Source: Chloroflexota bacterium
GTDB taxonomy: Bacteria; Chloroflexota; Anaerolineae; Promineifilales; Promineifilaceae
Direction of reading: 5' to 3'
NCBI GenBank assembly: GCA_024275635.1
Contig: JAJRYT010000169.1
Span: 1 to 64,000 of the forward strand
Length of the DNA stretch: 64,000 nucleotides
Each line of letters begins with the position of its first letter. Within the stretch, counting starts at the first letter, position 1. Shown one piece after another: positions 56,641 to 64,000 of this stretch. The translations under genes and the position numbers were made by a program. The notes beneath the pieces are model-generated. The model did not search any database and was not told the origin of the DNA. It saw only the letters and a program-made list of their open reading frames with translations.

Positions 56641-57666
56641 ATGCTGGCACAATTAGATGAACTATACTCCGACTCATTAGAGAAATTGAAGCAGTGTGAG
56701 GAAACGGCCGTTCTCGACGCCTGGTATAAGCAAACCCTGGGCCGTAAAGGCAGCATCTACCTCATGACCCGCCAGGTCGGCCAACTCAGCCCCGAAGAAC
56801 GGCCCGCCTTCGGCAAACGCATCAACGCCGTCAAGCAAGAACTGCAAGCCGCCTACGAACAGCGTCTGGCTGAATTGAAAGCCGCCGAACTCACGGCCCA
56901 AATGGCCGCGTCAGCTATTGACGTAACCCTGCCCGGACGCAAACAATGGCGTGGACGGCTGCACCCGGCTACCCAAACCCTGCGTGAAATCTACCGCATT
57001 TGGGGGGACATGGGGTTCCAGATTTACCGCAGCCGCGACGTCGAAACCGACGAGTATAACTTCGAGCTGCTCAACATTCCCCAAGACCACCCGGCGCGCG
57101 ACATGTGGGACACCTTCCATACCACTGCGCCCGGCGTTATCCTGCGCACCCACACCAGCCCGGGGCAGATTCACGCCATGCGCGAATATCATCCGGAACC
57201 GATTCGAGTTATTCTGCCCGGCATGTGCTACCGTTACGAGCAAATAACCGCCCGCGCCGAAATCCAGTTTCATCAAGTCGAAGGGTTGGCTGTCGGTAAA
57301 AACATCACCCTGGCCGATCTCAAAGGGACGCTAACGGACTTTGCCCGGCGAATGTTTGGCGCCCACCGGCAGGTACGCTTCCGGGCCAACTACTTCCCCT
57401 TCACCGAACCTAGCGCCGAGATGGATGTGGAATGTATTCTTTGCAATGGCGCTGGCTGTAATGTCTGCAAATACACCGGCTGGCTGGAGATTCTCGGCTG
57501 CGGCATGGTTCACCCCACCGTCCTGCGCAACGGAGGCTACGATCCGGACATCTACTCCGGCTTTGCCTTTGGTATGGGGCCGGAACGCATCGCCATGCTC
57601 AAATACCATATTGACGACATCCGCTATTTCTGGGGGAATGACCTCCGCTTCCTGCAACAATTCTAA
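56641..57666 (+). CDS. pheS: Phenylalanyl-tRNA synthetase alpha subunit
   Basis: 341-aa class II synthetase subunit. An N-terminal coiled coil (about 1-90) is followed by the catalytic core: TLREIYRIWGDMGFQIYRSRDVETDEYNFELLNIPQDHPARDMWDTF, motif 2 RVILPGMCYRYEQITARAEIQFHQVEG, and motif 3 YSGFAFGMGPERIAMLKY. A four-Cys insertion (CILCNGAGCNVC) in the ECxxCxG region is seen as in some bacterial PheS. The gene is cotranscribed with pheT and preceded by the attenuator. Confidence 0.96.
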   Translation: MLAQLDELYSDSLEKLKQCEETAVLDAWYKQTLGRKGSIYLMTRQVGQLSPEERPAFGKRINAVKQELQAAYEQRLAELKAAELTAQMAASAIDVTLPGRKQWRGRLHPATQTLREIYRIWGDMGFQIYRSRDVETDEYNFELLNIPQDHPARDMWDTFHTTAPGVILRTHTSPGQIHAMREYHPEPIRVILPGMCYRYEQITARAEIQFHQVEGLAVGKNITLADLKGTLTDFARRMFGAHRQVRFRANYFPFTEPSAEMDVECILCNGAGCNVCKYTGWLEILGCGMVHPTVLRNGGYDPDIYSGFAFGMGPERIAMLKYHIDDIRYFWGNDLRFLQQF

Positions 57667-57667
57667 A

Positions 57668-57726
57668 ATAAAGATTGAAGATTGATGATTATTGAATCAT
57701 CAATCATCGATCTTCAATCATCAACT
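57668..57726. repeat. Fold-back repeat between pheS and pheT (GATTGATGATT / AATCATCAATC)
   Basis: 11-bp perfect core with a 4-base loop (57680-57705), extended by GATTGAAG and ATCTTCAATC words on both sides. Translation of it gives the false start of the pheT ORF. Confidence 0.8.
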
Positions 57727-57738
57727 ACGGAGAACCAC

Positions 57739-60273
57739 ATGCTCGTACCCATTTCCTGGCTCAAAGATTATGTAGACATAACCCTGCCGGTTGAAGAACT
57801 GGCTGAAAAGCTGACCATCGCTGGAGTGGAAGTTGAACATATTGATTACGTCGGCATCCCCGGCGGCAATGACAAAAACCGGCTTGTTTGGGACCGTGAT
57901 AAAGTCCTCGTCGGTCACATCCGCAAGGTCGAACAACACCCCAACGCTGACCGGCTGGTGCTGGCAACGGTGGATTACGGCGGCGCAGAAAACGAGGTGA
58001 CTGTTACCGGCGCGCCCAATCTGTTCCCATACGTAGGGCAGGGGGACATCAGCCCTCTCAAACTATACTCTCCTTTTGCGATGGAGGGGGCGATTCTCTA
58101 TGACGGGCACAAAGAGGGGCAGGTAAAGACGAAGTTGAAGGGACGGCCGTTACGCGGCATCCACAACCGCTGTATGCTTTGTTCCGAAAAAGAGCTTGGT
58201 CTCAGCGACGAACACGAAGGGATCATGATTCTTGAAGGCGAATACACGCCCGGTACACCTTTGCAAGACGTGCTGGGTGACGCCGTCCTCAGCATAGACA
58301 TCATTCCCAACATCGCCCGCTGCGCTTCCATCGTTGGCGTAGCCCGTGAAGTGGCCGCTCTCACCGGCCAGCAGGTGCGCTATCCCAGCTATGACGTGCG
58401 GCAAGAAGGGCCGCTAGTTGACGGCAAAGTGGTTATCACCACCGAAAATCCAGACCTGAACCCGCGATTCACAGCCATGGTCATCACAGGCGTTGAACAA
58501 AAACCCAGCCCCCAGTGGATGCAGCGCCGCTTGCGCCTGGCCGGGCAGCGTCCCATCAACGTCGTCGTGGACATCAGCAACTACGTCATGCTAGAGATGG
58601 GCGAACCTAACCACACCTTCGACTACGACTACCTGCGTGGACGCGCCGACGTCTACAATGGACTTGACGGCCCCATCCACCTCATCACCCGCCTGCCCCA
58701 AGACGGGGAAAAATTGACGACACTCGATGGTGAAACCCGCGATCTGCCACCCACCACGATTCTTGTCACCGATCCGGCTGGCGGGCTTAGTTTGGGCGGC
58801 ATCATGGGCGGCGAAACGAGCGAGATTAGCGACCACACGACCAATGTGTTGCTAGAGGCGGCATCCTGGAATTTTATCAATATCCGCCGCAGTATGAGCC
58901 TGCTGAAAATTAACAGCGAGGCCGGCTTCCGTTTTAGCCGGGGCGTACATCCCAGTCAATCTGTTTTAGGAGCCAAACGCGCTGCTGAACTGCTGCGTCA
59001 ATTGGCGGGCGGTACGGTGTGGCAGGGTATCATTGATTATTATCCCCTGCCACCACAACCAGTCACGCTCAAATTAACGGCCGCTGAAGTCCAGCGCATT
59101 GGCGGCATCAGCCCCAGCCATGCTGAAATTAAGCAAATGCTGGAGGCGCTGGAGTTCACAGTTGAGGACAAGGGCAATCATTTGCTGGTAACGGCGCCTG
59201 ATCACCGGCTGGACATTGAGTTCACAAATGACCTGGTGGAGGAAGTTTGTCGCATGTATGGCTATGATAAACTGCCGGCCACAGAAATGAGCGACACGCT
59301 TCCGCCGCAGCGTGCCAATACCAGGCTGGAACAGGAGGAGCGGATTAAGGATAGTTTAGTCCAGCTTGGTTTGCAGGAAATCATCACCTACCGGCTGACG
59401 ACGCCGGAGCGGGAAGGGAAGCTGCTGCTGTCTGAAGAAGGGATCGCAGCGGATGAACGTCCATACGTCACCCTCGCCAATCCCATCACCGTAGACCGGG
59501 CCGTGATGCGGCACAGTTTGCTGGCGGCGGCGTTGGAAATTGCCGCCGCCAACAGCCGTTTTCAAGAACATATGGCCCTGTTCGAAGTGGGGCAAATCTA
59601 CCTGGCTTCGGAAGAAGGGGCGCTGCACGACGAATTAGGACGTCTCTCTCTGGTCATGACCGGCCCGCGTCGCCAGCTTTCCTGGCAGGAAAATAACCAG
59701 GATGAGGCGTTGGACTTTTTCGATTTGAAAGGGGTTATCGAAATGTTGTTGGCCGATCTGCACGTAGAGGGGTTGACTTTAGAAGCCGCTGCTCATCCTA
59801 CTTTCCGCCCTGGCCGCACGGCGCGAGCGCTGCTCGACGGTCACCAACTGGGCTGGATGGGTGAGATGCACCCGTTGGTCGTGGAAGGGTTTGACATCCG
59901 CACGGAACGCCCTGTTTTGGCGGCGGAACTGGATTTGGATTTGCTCTTAAGCCAGATTCCTGCGGGGTATCATACTGAGCCGGTGTCGAATTATCCGGCC
60001 GTTCATGAGGATTTGGCATTGGTGGTGGATAAAACGGTTTCTGCCGCCGAAGTCGCGGCCCAGATGCAGCGGGCCGGCGGTTTCTTACTTAAAAATGTCG
60101 AATTATTTGACATCTATGAAGGCCGGCAGATTGCACCTGGCAAAAAGAGTTTGGCCTACCATCTCACCTTCCAATCGCCCGGCAAGACGCTGACGGATAA
60201 GGATACGCAGAAGCAGCGTAAACGTATCCTCAAACAGTTGGCGTATCATCTGGGTGCACGCTTGCGCGAATGA
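57739..60273 (+). CDS. pheT: Phenylalanyl-tRNA synthetase beta subunit
   Basis: 844-aa partner of PheS. ATG 57739 (MLVPISWLKDYVDITLPVEELAEKLTIAGVEVE) is the family start, behind CGGAG; the track adds 19 repeat-derived residues. Domains: tRNA-bind OB fold (DKVLVGHIRKVEQHPNADRL, about 55-180), B3/B4 editing domain (RFTAMVITGVEQKPSPQWMQRRL, NVVVDISNYVMLEMGEPNHTFD, about 235-420), B5 (LTAAEVQRIGG), catalytic-like core, and C-terminal FDX-ACB (PVSNYPAVHEDLALVVDK). The B-region RLRLAGQRPINVVVDI is intact, so editing is probably retained. Confidence 0.96.
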   Translation: MLVPISWLKDYVDITLPVEELAEKLTIAGVEVEHIDYVGIPGGNDKNRLVWDRDKVLVGHIRKVEQHPNADRLVLATVDYGGAENEVTVTGAPNLFPYVGQGDISPLKLYSPFAMEGAILYDGHKEGQVKTKLKGRPLRGIHNRCMLCSEKELGLSDEHEGIMILEGEYTPGTPLQDVLGDAVLSIDIIPNIARCASIVGVAREVAALTGQQVRYPSYDVRQEGPLVDGKVVITTENPDLNPRFTAMVITGVEQKPSPQWMQRRLRLAGQRPINVVVDISNYVMLEMGEPNHTFDYDYLRGRADVYNGLDGPIHLITRLPQDGEKLTTLDGETRDLPPTTILVTDPAGGLSLGGIMGGETSEISDHTTNVLLEAASWNFINIRRSMSLLKINSEAGFRFSRGVHPSQSVLGAKRAAELLRQLAGGTVWQGIIDYYPLPPQPVTLKLTAAEVQRIGGISPSHAEIKQMLEALEFTVEDKGNHLLVTAPDHRLDIEFTNDLVEEVCRMYGYDKLPATEMSDTLPPQRANTRLEQEERIKDSLVQLGLQEIITYRLTTPEREGKLLLSEEGIAADERPYVTLANPITVDRAVMRHSLLAAALEIAAANSRFQEHMALFEVGQIYLASEEGALHDELGRLSLVMTGPRRQLSWQENNQDEALDFFDLKGVIEMLLADLHVEGLTLEAAAHPTFRPGRTARALLDGHQLGWMGEMHPLVVEGFDIRTERPVLAAELDLDLLLSQIPAGYHTEPVSNYPAVHEDLALVVDKTVSAAEVAAQMQRAGGFLLKNVELFDIYEGRQIAPGKKSLAYHLTFQSPGKTLTDKDTQKQRKRILKQLAYHLGARLRE

Positions 60274-60274
60274 T

Positions 60275-60324
60275 GGGGTGAAAGGGTGAGCGGGTGATGT
60301 GTCACCCGCTCACCTGTTCACCCC
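60275..60324. repeat. Fold-back hairpin GGTGAGCGGGTGA / TCACCCGCTCACC after pheT
   Basis: 13-bp perfect core (60285-60297 and 60302-60314, 4-base loop) flanked by GGGGTGA / TCACCCC. CACCCC and TTCACCCC words continue after it to about 60340. No T-run. Confidence 0.75.
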
Positions 60325-60348
60325 TGCACCCCTTCACCCCGGCATCTT

Positions 60349-61065
60349 ATGAAACGGCCGTTTCGCTACTACCTCCTCCGCGCTTTCATCCAGCTAATCA
60401 TCAAAATCCTGGTCAAGCTCACAATTACCGGCCAGGAGAACTTACCGGATGGCGATGAACCACTCATCCTGATTGGGAATCATTTTAGTTTGTTGGAACC
60501 TCCCCTGATTGGGCTGTATTTGCCTTATGATATGACCTTTTTTGCGGCGGCCGAGCTGCAAGAACATCCCTTTATCCGTTTGTTGTACTCGGCGATAAAC
60601 GTCATCCTCGTCCACCGTACTCAGGCCGATCGGGCTGCGCTGCGGCAGGCTTTAGAGGTGTTGGCGCAGGGCAAACAACTGGTGATTATGCCTGAAGGGG
60701 GCATTGATCTGGTGCATCGGGACGCCCTGGCCAGCGGCCAGGAAACTTCCGTAAACGAAGAAGTCAATTCTCGCCTCAGCGCCGAACTTATCCCGGCCCG
60801 GCCTGGGTCGGCTTACCTGGCGACGCGCAGCCAGGCAAAGGTGCTGCCGATTGCCGTGTTGGGTGGGGAGCAGGTGTTGGGTAACTTACGCCGCTGGCGG
60901 CGCACGAAAGTAACCATGCGCATCGGCCCGGTGTTTGGCCCGTTGCAGTTGGATCCATCCTTGCGCGGCGCGGCCCGACGCGCCCAGTTGGATGCGTTTG
61001 GCGATGAGATGATGCGCCATATTGCTGCTCTGATGCCGCTGGAAAATCGTGGGCCGTATGGGTAA
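60349..61065 (+). CDS. 1-acylglycerol-3-phosphate acyltransferase-like protein
   Basis: 238-aa PlsC-family membrane acyltransferase. The HX4D catalytic motif reads NHFSLLEPP (HX4E), a conservative but unusual change. The second block is VILVHRTQADRAALRQAL and the third MPEGGIDLVHR in place of the common FPEGTRS. A positively charged hydrophobic N-terminus (FRYYLLRAFIQLIIKILVKL) anchors it. The substrate is probably a lysophospholipid, but with these variants another acyl acceptor is possible. MKRPF start overlaps ACGGCCGT. Confidence 0.8.
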   Translation: MKRPFRYYLLRAFIQLIIKILVKLTITGQENLPDGDEPLILIGNHFSLLEPPLIGLYLPYDMTFFAAAELQEHPFIRLLYSAINVILVHRTQADRAALRQALEVLAQGKQLVIMPEGGIDLVHRDALASGQETSVNEEVNSRLSAELIPARPGSAYLATRSQAKVLPIAVLGGEQVLGNLRRWRRTKVTMRIGPVFGPLQLDPSLRGAARRAQLDAFGDEMMRHIAALMPLENRGPYG

Positions 61066-61098
61066 ACGGCCGTTATGCCAGCCTCGTCTTTTTAGCAG

Positions 61099-61159
61099 TT
61101 GACTTGTCCATTACCGCGTGATATAGTTGCAATGTCAACCGTTGCAATGTCAACTATAT
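61099..61159 (+). promoter_or_regulatory. Promoter with overlapping palindromic operator before the MarR gene
   Basis: TTGACT (61099-61104), 17-base spacer, TATAGT (61122-61127) is a good sigma-70 promoter. From 61121 it is overlaid by ATATAGTTGCAATGTCAAC and a second copy 15 bp on, GTTGCAATGTCAACTATAT, so that ATATAGTTG and CAACTATAT form the outer palindrome and GTTGCAATGTCAAC is a direct repeat. The layout suits binding of one or two MarR dimers that block the promoter. Confidence 0.75.
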
Positions 61160-61183
61160 TATGAGAGACCACGGGATACGCTA

Positions 61184-61630
61184 ATGGGCGATCAAGAAAA
61201 ACTGTACAATCTCTTAAAAGAAGCTTTCTTACTCCTCGACTTTGGCGACCGCCAACTTTTTACTCATTATAATTTAACTGCGCCTCGCTTTTATGCGCTC
61301 TTCCATATCAACCAGGAGCCGGGCATATTATCCAGTCAACTTAGCAGCCGGATGTTTTGCGATAAGAGCAACGCGACTCGCATCATCAAGGGACTGGAAG
61401 CCGAAGGCTATGTAGAACGCATACCCCACGAGACAGACGGCCGTTCCCTGCGCCTTTATTTAACTGAAGAAGGAACGGCCGTTTGCCAACAAGTCATCGC
61501 TGCCCATCAAGCATATAACCAGACCCGCCTCGACTGCATCTCCGAAATTGAACAAGGTAATCTCATACAAGGACTGTCGCTGCTCAATCAACGATTACAA
61601 GAGTCCCTTACTGAGGCCCAGTTGATTTAA
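61184..61630 (+). CDS. MarR-family transcriptional regulator
   Basis: 148-aa regulator. I start at ATG 61184 (MGDQEKLYNLLKEAFLLLDFG), since the track's first 19 residues translate the operator repeat. The winged HTH lies at about 50-110 (LSSQLSSRMFCDKSNATRIIKGLEAEGYVERIPHETDGRSLRLYLTEEG), with the DGRS wing turn usual in MarR proteins. It probably represses itself through the palindrome at 61121-61159. The target operon may be the transporter that follows, but a 250-bp gap separates them. Confidence 0.92.
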   Translation: MGDQEKLYNLLKEAFLLLDFGDRQLFTHYNLTAPRFYALFHINQEPGILSSQLSSRMFCDKSNATRIIKGLEAEGYVERIPHETDGRSLRLYLTEEGTAVCQQVIAAHQAYNQTRLDCISEIEQGNLIQGLSLLNQRLQESLTEAQLI

Positions 61631-61741
61631 TCATAAACGACTCATCATGATTTCCAATTGTTTCCAAAGGGAGATAAACCCCGCTCGTAGTTAGCCACGG
61701 AGCTTGCGGAGTGGCGTTTTAGCGGACGACACCCCGCAGAC

Positions 61742-61756
61742 TGTGTACCCGACTGC
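61742..61756. repeat. 15-bp copy of a dispersed element end (TGTGTACCCGACTGC)
   Basis: The 15-mer is identical to 41981-41995, which forms the loop end of the 41950-42011 hairpin. Here it sits in the marR-malE gap (61631-61878), which otherwise shows only a ribosome binding site. Confidence 0.6.
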
Positions 61757-61878
61757 GAATATACTTATACGAGGAGGTGATGCGCAACCAACCCCAAGAA
61801 CAAACAAACGATACCATCTACAAAACCAGAAAATAAACGCATCTGAGAAATAAAAACTTAAAAAGTGAGGAGAACGAA

Positions 61879-63534
61879 ATGAAAAACAAAAAGTTATACT
61901 TGCTGCTTGTCATGATGTTGATGGGCGCACTCTTATTAGTGGCTTGCGGCGGCGATACGACAGAGCCGACTGCTGAAGAACCCGCTGCCGTTGAAGAACC
62001 GGTTGTCGCTGAAGAACCAGCCGCCGCCGAGCCGACCGAGGCCCCCGTAGAAGAGCCAACCGAAGCGCCTGTGGCGGAGCCAACCGAAGCGCCGGTAGAA
62101 GAACCGACCGAAGCGCCGGTAGTCGAAGAACCGGAAATCTCAATCACCATTTGGGCCGACGACACCCGTACCCCCATTCTGCAAGCCCTGGCTGAAGAGT
62201 TCCAGGCGACCTATGGCGTTGGTCTGGTCATCGAGCAGATCGCCGATATCAACGACCAATTCCCCATCGCCGCTCCAGCCGGCGAAGGCCCCGACATTCT
62301 TATTGGGCCGCATGACCGCGCTGGCGGTTGGGTCGCCAGCGGCCTCCTGGCCCCCGTTGATTTGGGCGATAAAGCGAGCCAGTTTTCGCAAGTTGCTTTA
62401 GATGGTTTGACCTTTGACGGTCAACTCTACGGCTTGCCCTACGCTGTTGAAAACATGGCCCTTTTCCGCAACACAGACCTTGTTCCCGATGCGCCTGAAA
62501 CATGGGACGATGTGATTGCGGTTGGCTCCGCGCTGCAGGCGAGCGGTGATGCTACCTTTGGGTTGGCTCTCTCTGGTACGACCTATGATGCTTTCCCCAT
62601 TATGACCTCTTTTGGCGGTTATGTCTTTGGACAGGATGACGTCGGTAACTATGACCCCAGCGACGTGGGCATTGACGGCGAGGGCATGGTTGCCGCCGGG
62701 ACATGGATTGCCGACAATGTGGCCTCTGGTTTCTTGAGCGACAACACCGATTGGGACACCGCCCACGTACTGTTTGAAACGGGTGAGACTCCTTTCTTGA
62801 TGGGCGGCCCCTGGGCATTGGATCGTATTCGTGAATCCGGCGTACCGTATGCCATCAGCAACTTCCCCAGTGGTGGTCAACCGTTCGCTGGCGTGCAGGG
62901 TTTTTATGTCAATGCACTCAGCGAGAATGTTTTGCTGGCCCAGACGTTCCTGGTTGAGTTTGTGGCCACCGAGGAAGTGATGATGGAACTGCAAACCGCT
63001 GGTAATCGCGCTTCGGCGATGACGGCCGTTGCCGCCGCTTCCGAAGACCCCGATCTGGCGGCCTTTGCCGAGGCCGGCGCGGAAGCCGAACTTATGCCTG
63101 CCATCCCGGAAATGGGGTCCGTGTGGGGTTCCTGGAGCGATGCGTTCAGCCTTATCATTAACGGTGAACAGACTCCCGATGAGGCCCTGGCCAATGGCGC
63201 GCAGCAAATCCGCGACCTGATCGGCGGCGCAGCAGCGGGCATGGTTAACGTGCCCGGCTCCTGGCAGGCCGCTTCCGGCGCTTGCGAAGGCGACTGGGAT
63301 CCGGCTTGCGAAGGCTCGGCTTTGACCGAAGCCGACGGCATGTACACTGCCTCCTTCAGCCTCCCCGCCGGTGACTATGAAGCTAAGGTTGCCCACGACG
63401 GCGCCTGGACGGAAAATTACGGCGTTGACGGCAAGGCCGATGGCGACAACTACGCCTTCAGCATGGCTGCTGACGGCACTGTCACCTTTACCTACGATCC
63501 TGAGACCCACATCCTGGAGATCGCTACCGAGTAA
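61879..63534 (+). CDS. Maltodextrin-binding lipoprotein with C-terminal X25 domain
   Basis: 551-aa ABC-transporter substrate-binding protein. Lipobox LLVACGG (Cys at about 22). A Glu/Pro/Thr/Ala-rich linker with repeats of VEEPTEAP (about 30-95) separates the anchor from the MalE-like domain (about 100-450: ITIWADDTRTPILQALAEEFQ..., IGPHDRAGGWVASGLLAPVD, LYGLPYAVENMALFRNTDLV). After about residue 455 comes NVPGSWQAASGACEGDWDPACEGSALT...YTASFSLPAGDYEAKVAHDG, the pattern of the X25 domain of pullulanases. Fusion of a transport receptor with this carbohydrate-binding-like domain is unusual. GAGGAG precedes the ATG. The permease gene follows. Confidence 0.9.
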   Translation: MKNKKLYLLLVMMLMGALLLVACGGDTTEPTAEEPAAVEEPVVAEEPAAAEPTEAPVEEPTEAPVAEPTEAPVEEPTEAPVVEEPEISITIWADDTRTPILQALAEEFQATYGVGLVIEQIADINDQFPIAAPAGEGPDILIGPHDRAGGWVASGLLAPVDLGDKASQFSQVALDGLTFDGQLYGLPYAVENMALFRNTDLVPDAPETWDDVIAVGSALQASGDATFGLALSGTTYDAFPIMTSFGGYVFGQDDVGNYDPSDVGIDGEGMVAAGTWIADNVASGFLSDNTDWDTAHVLFETGETPFLMGGPWALDRIRESGVPYAISNFPSGGQPFAGVQGFYVNALSENVLLAQTFLVEFVATEEVMMELQTAGNRASAMTAVAAASEDPDLAAFAEAGAEAELMPAIPEMGSVWGSWSDAFSLIINGEQTPDEALANGAQQIRDLIGGAAAGMVNVPGSWQAASGACEGDWDPACEGSALTEADGMYTASFSLPAGDYEAKVAHDGAWTENYGVDGKADGDNYAFSMAADGTVTFTYDPETHILEIATE

Positions 63535-63552
63535 TCGGGTTTATGTAACAGT

Positions 63553-63584
63553 AATGAAGGCCGGGGGAAACCTCGGCCTTCATT
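63553..63584 (+). terminator. Hairpin 1 between malE and malF (AATGAAGGCCG / CGGCCTTCATT)
   Basis: 11-bp perfect stem with a 10-base loop, 19 bp after the binding-protein stop. Only a short T-run follows. In transport operons such hairpins often reduce permease expression relative to the binding protein by partial termination or by protecting the upstream message. Confidence 0.65.
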
Positions 63585-63587
63585 TAT

Positions 63588-63616
63588 CGTAGAACGATTT
63601 ACCAAATCGTTCTACG
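63588..63616 (+). promoter_or_regulatory. Hairpin 2 between malE and malF (CGTAGAACGATTT / AAATCGTTCTACG)
   Basis: 13-bp perfect stem with a 3-base loop (ACC), 4 bp after hairpin 1 and 30 bp before the permease ATG. Tandem stems at this place would protect the binding-protein mRNA from 3' exonucleases. Confidence 0.65.
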
Positions 63617-63646
63617 GTGTAGCAGGCAGGGGAAGGAGGAAGAGGC

Positions 63647-64000
63647 ATGAGCGTGTTACAGTTTGCCAACGGGAAAAAATCCACTGCGCTATCCAGTTCT
63701 GTAGCCGGCATCGTTGTGCGATTAGCGCTCTTGAGCGCCATTGATGCTTTTGCCGTTTGGTTTTTGCTCAATCTAATTGGCGACGAAGTTTACTTCCTGG
63801 CTACAGGTGTAGCCATCATCGTCATTTTTGTGAATGTCGTTATCTTGCGGCACGATGCTTACCCCATTCGCTGGATGCTTATTGGCTTGGTGTTGATGGC
63901 CTTGTTTGCTATCTATCCTATCATCTTCACCATTTACGTGGCCTTTACCAATTTTGGCGACGGGCATTTGCTTTCACGGGAAGTGGCTATCCAGCAAATT
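63647..64000 (+). CDS. Sugar ABC transporter permease, MalF-type (partial, runs off the window)
   Basis: First 118 codons of a permease; the gene continues past the window end. ATG 63647 (MSVLQFANGKKSTALSSSV) behind GGAAGGAGG. Three hydrophobic helices are seen (RLALLSAIDAFAVWFLLNLI, YFLATGVAIIVIFVNVVIL, WMLIGLVLMALFAIYPIIFT), then YVAFTNFGDGHLLSRE, the segment that in MalF follows the early helices. It is not in the ORF track as a full ORF because it has no stop here. It forms an operon with the X25-tagged binding protein. Confidence 0.85.
   Translation, partial: MSVLQFANGKKSTALSSSVAGIVVRLALLSAIDAFAVWFLLNLIGDEVYFLATGVAIIVIFVNVVILRHDAYPIRWMLIGLVLMALFAIYPIIFTIYVAFTNFGDGHLLSREVAIQQI

Noticed and set aside
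62398-63510. 370-aa minus-strand ORF over the binding-protein gene
   Set aside because: Antisense shadow of a clearly recognisable solute-binding protein.

Overview
The window looks like a piece of a Chloroflexota chromosome, probably from the Anaerolineae / Ca. Promineifilum side of the phylum. This is inferred from gene content and style, not from a database search. The pointers are an upper mevalonate pathway with a thiolase, an HMG-CoA synthase of archaeal type and a DUF35 protein, mevalonate kinase, giant secreted multidomain proteins, a NACHT-formylglycine-enzyme fusion, a maltodextrin binding protein with a pullulanase-type X25 domain, and very frequent use of the palindrome ACGGCCGT. 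No tRNA, rRNA, CRISPR array, insertion sequence or prophage was recognised.

Layout. 1-6 kb is an electron-transfer locus: two octaheme c-type cytochrome lipoproteins with collagen-like Gly-X-Y stalks (one interrupted by a single in-frame TAA) flank a NapC/NirT-type nine-haem membrane cytochrome. Both octaheme genes carry upstream copies of the same inverted repeat, TATGGGTT-N4-AACCCATA. 6-11 kb holds gyrA, an AAA ATPase with a winged-helix-like N-terminus, and an AIM24 protein. 11.5-28.5 kb is a minus-strand surface-protein region. Two giant secreted proteins (about 1900 and 1600 aa) each lie downstream of a LuxR-type response regulator; a PKD protein with a degenerate metalloprotease motif, a lone receiver domain and a NarX-like histidine kinase complete it. 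28.7-33 kb is the minus-strand mevalonate cluster (mvaA, HMG-CoA synthase, thiolase, DUF35), closed by a strong terminator. 33-36 kb is a NACHT-FGE conflict-type gene with a probable frameshift near its end.

36-61 kb is mostly housekeeping on the plus strand: hisS, nadK, recN, a UbiA-family transferase, mevalonate kinase, then rpmB (minus), asp23-1, fakA, fakB, recG, coaD, a coiled-coil gene, rpmF, fabD, fabG, asp23-2, nusB, pheS, pheT and plsC. The rpmB/yloU/yloV/recG/fabD/fabG order and the asp23(yqhY)-nusB pair match Firmicutes gene order. A sigma-70 promoter, a phenylalanine-rich leader peptide and a terminator precede pheST and look like a transcription attenuator. The window ends with a MarR regulator with a palindromic operator and the start of a maltodextrin ABC transporter operon (malE-X25, malF).

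Many gaps between genes are filled by short words repeated in tandem and followed by their reverse complement (GATTGAAG, TAATTAC, GGATAACAC, GAGGGATGAGG, CATTCAGAATTCATCATTC and others). They form long hairpins, extend some ORFs artificially at their starts, and are one of the most distinctive features of this genome.
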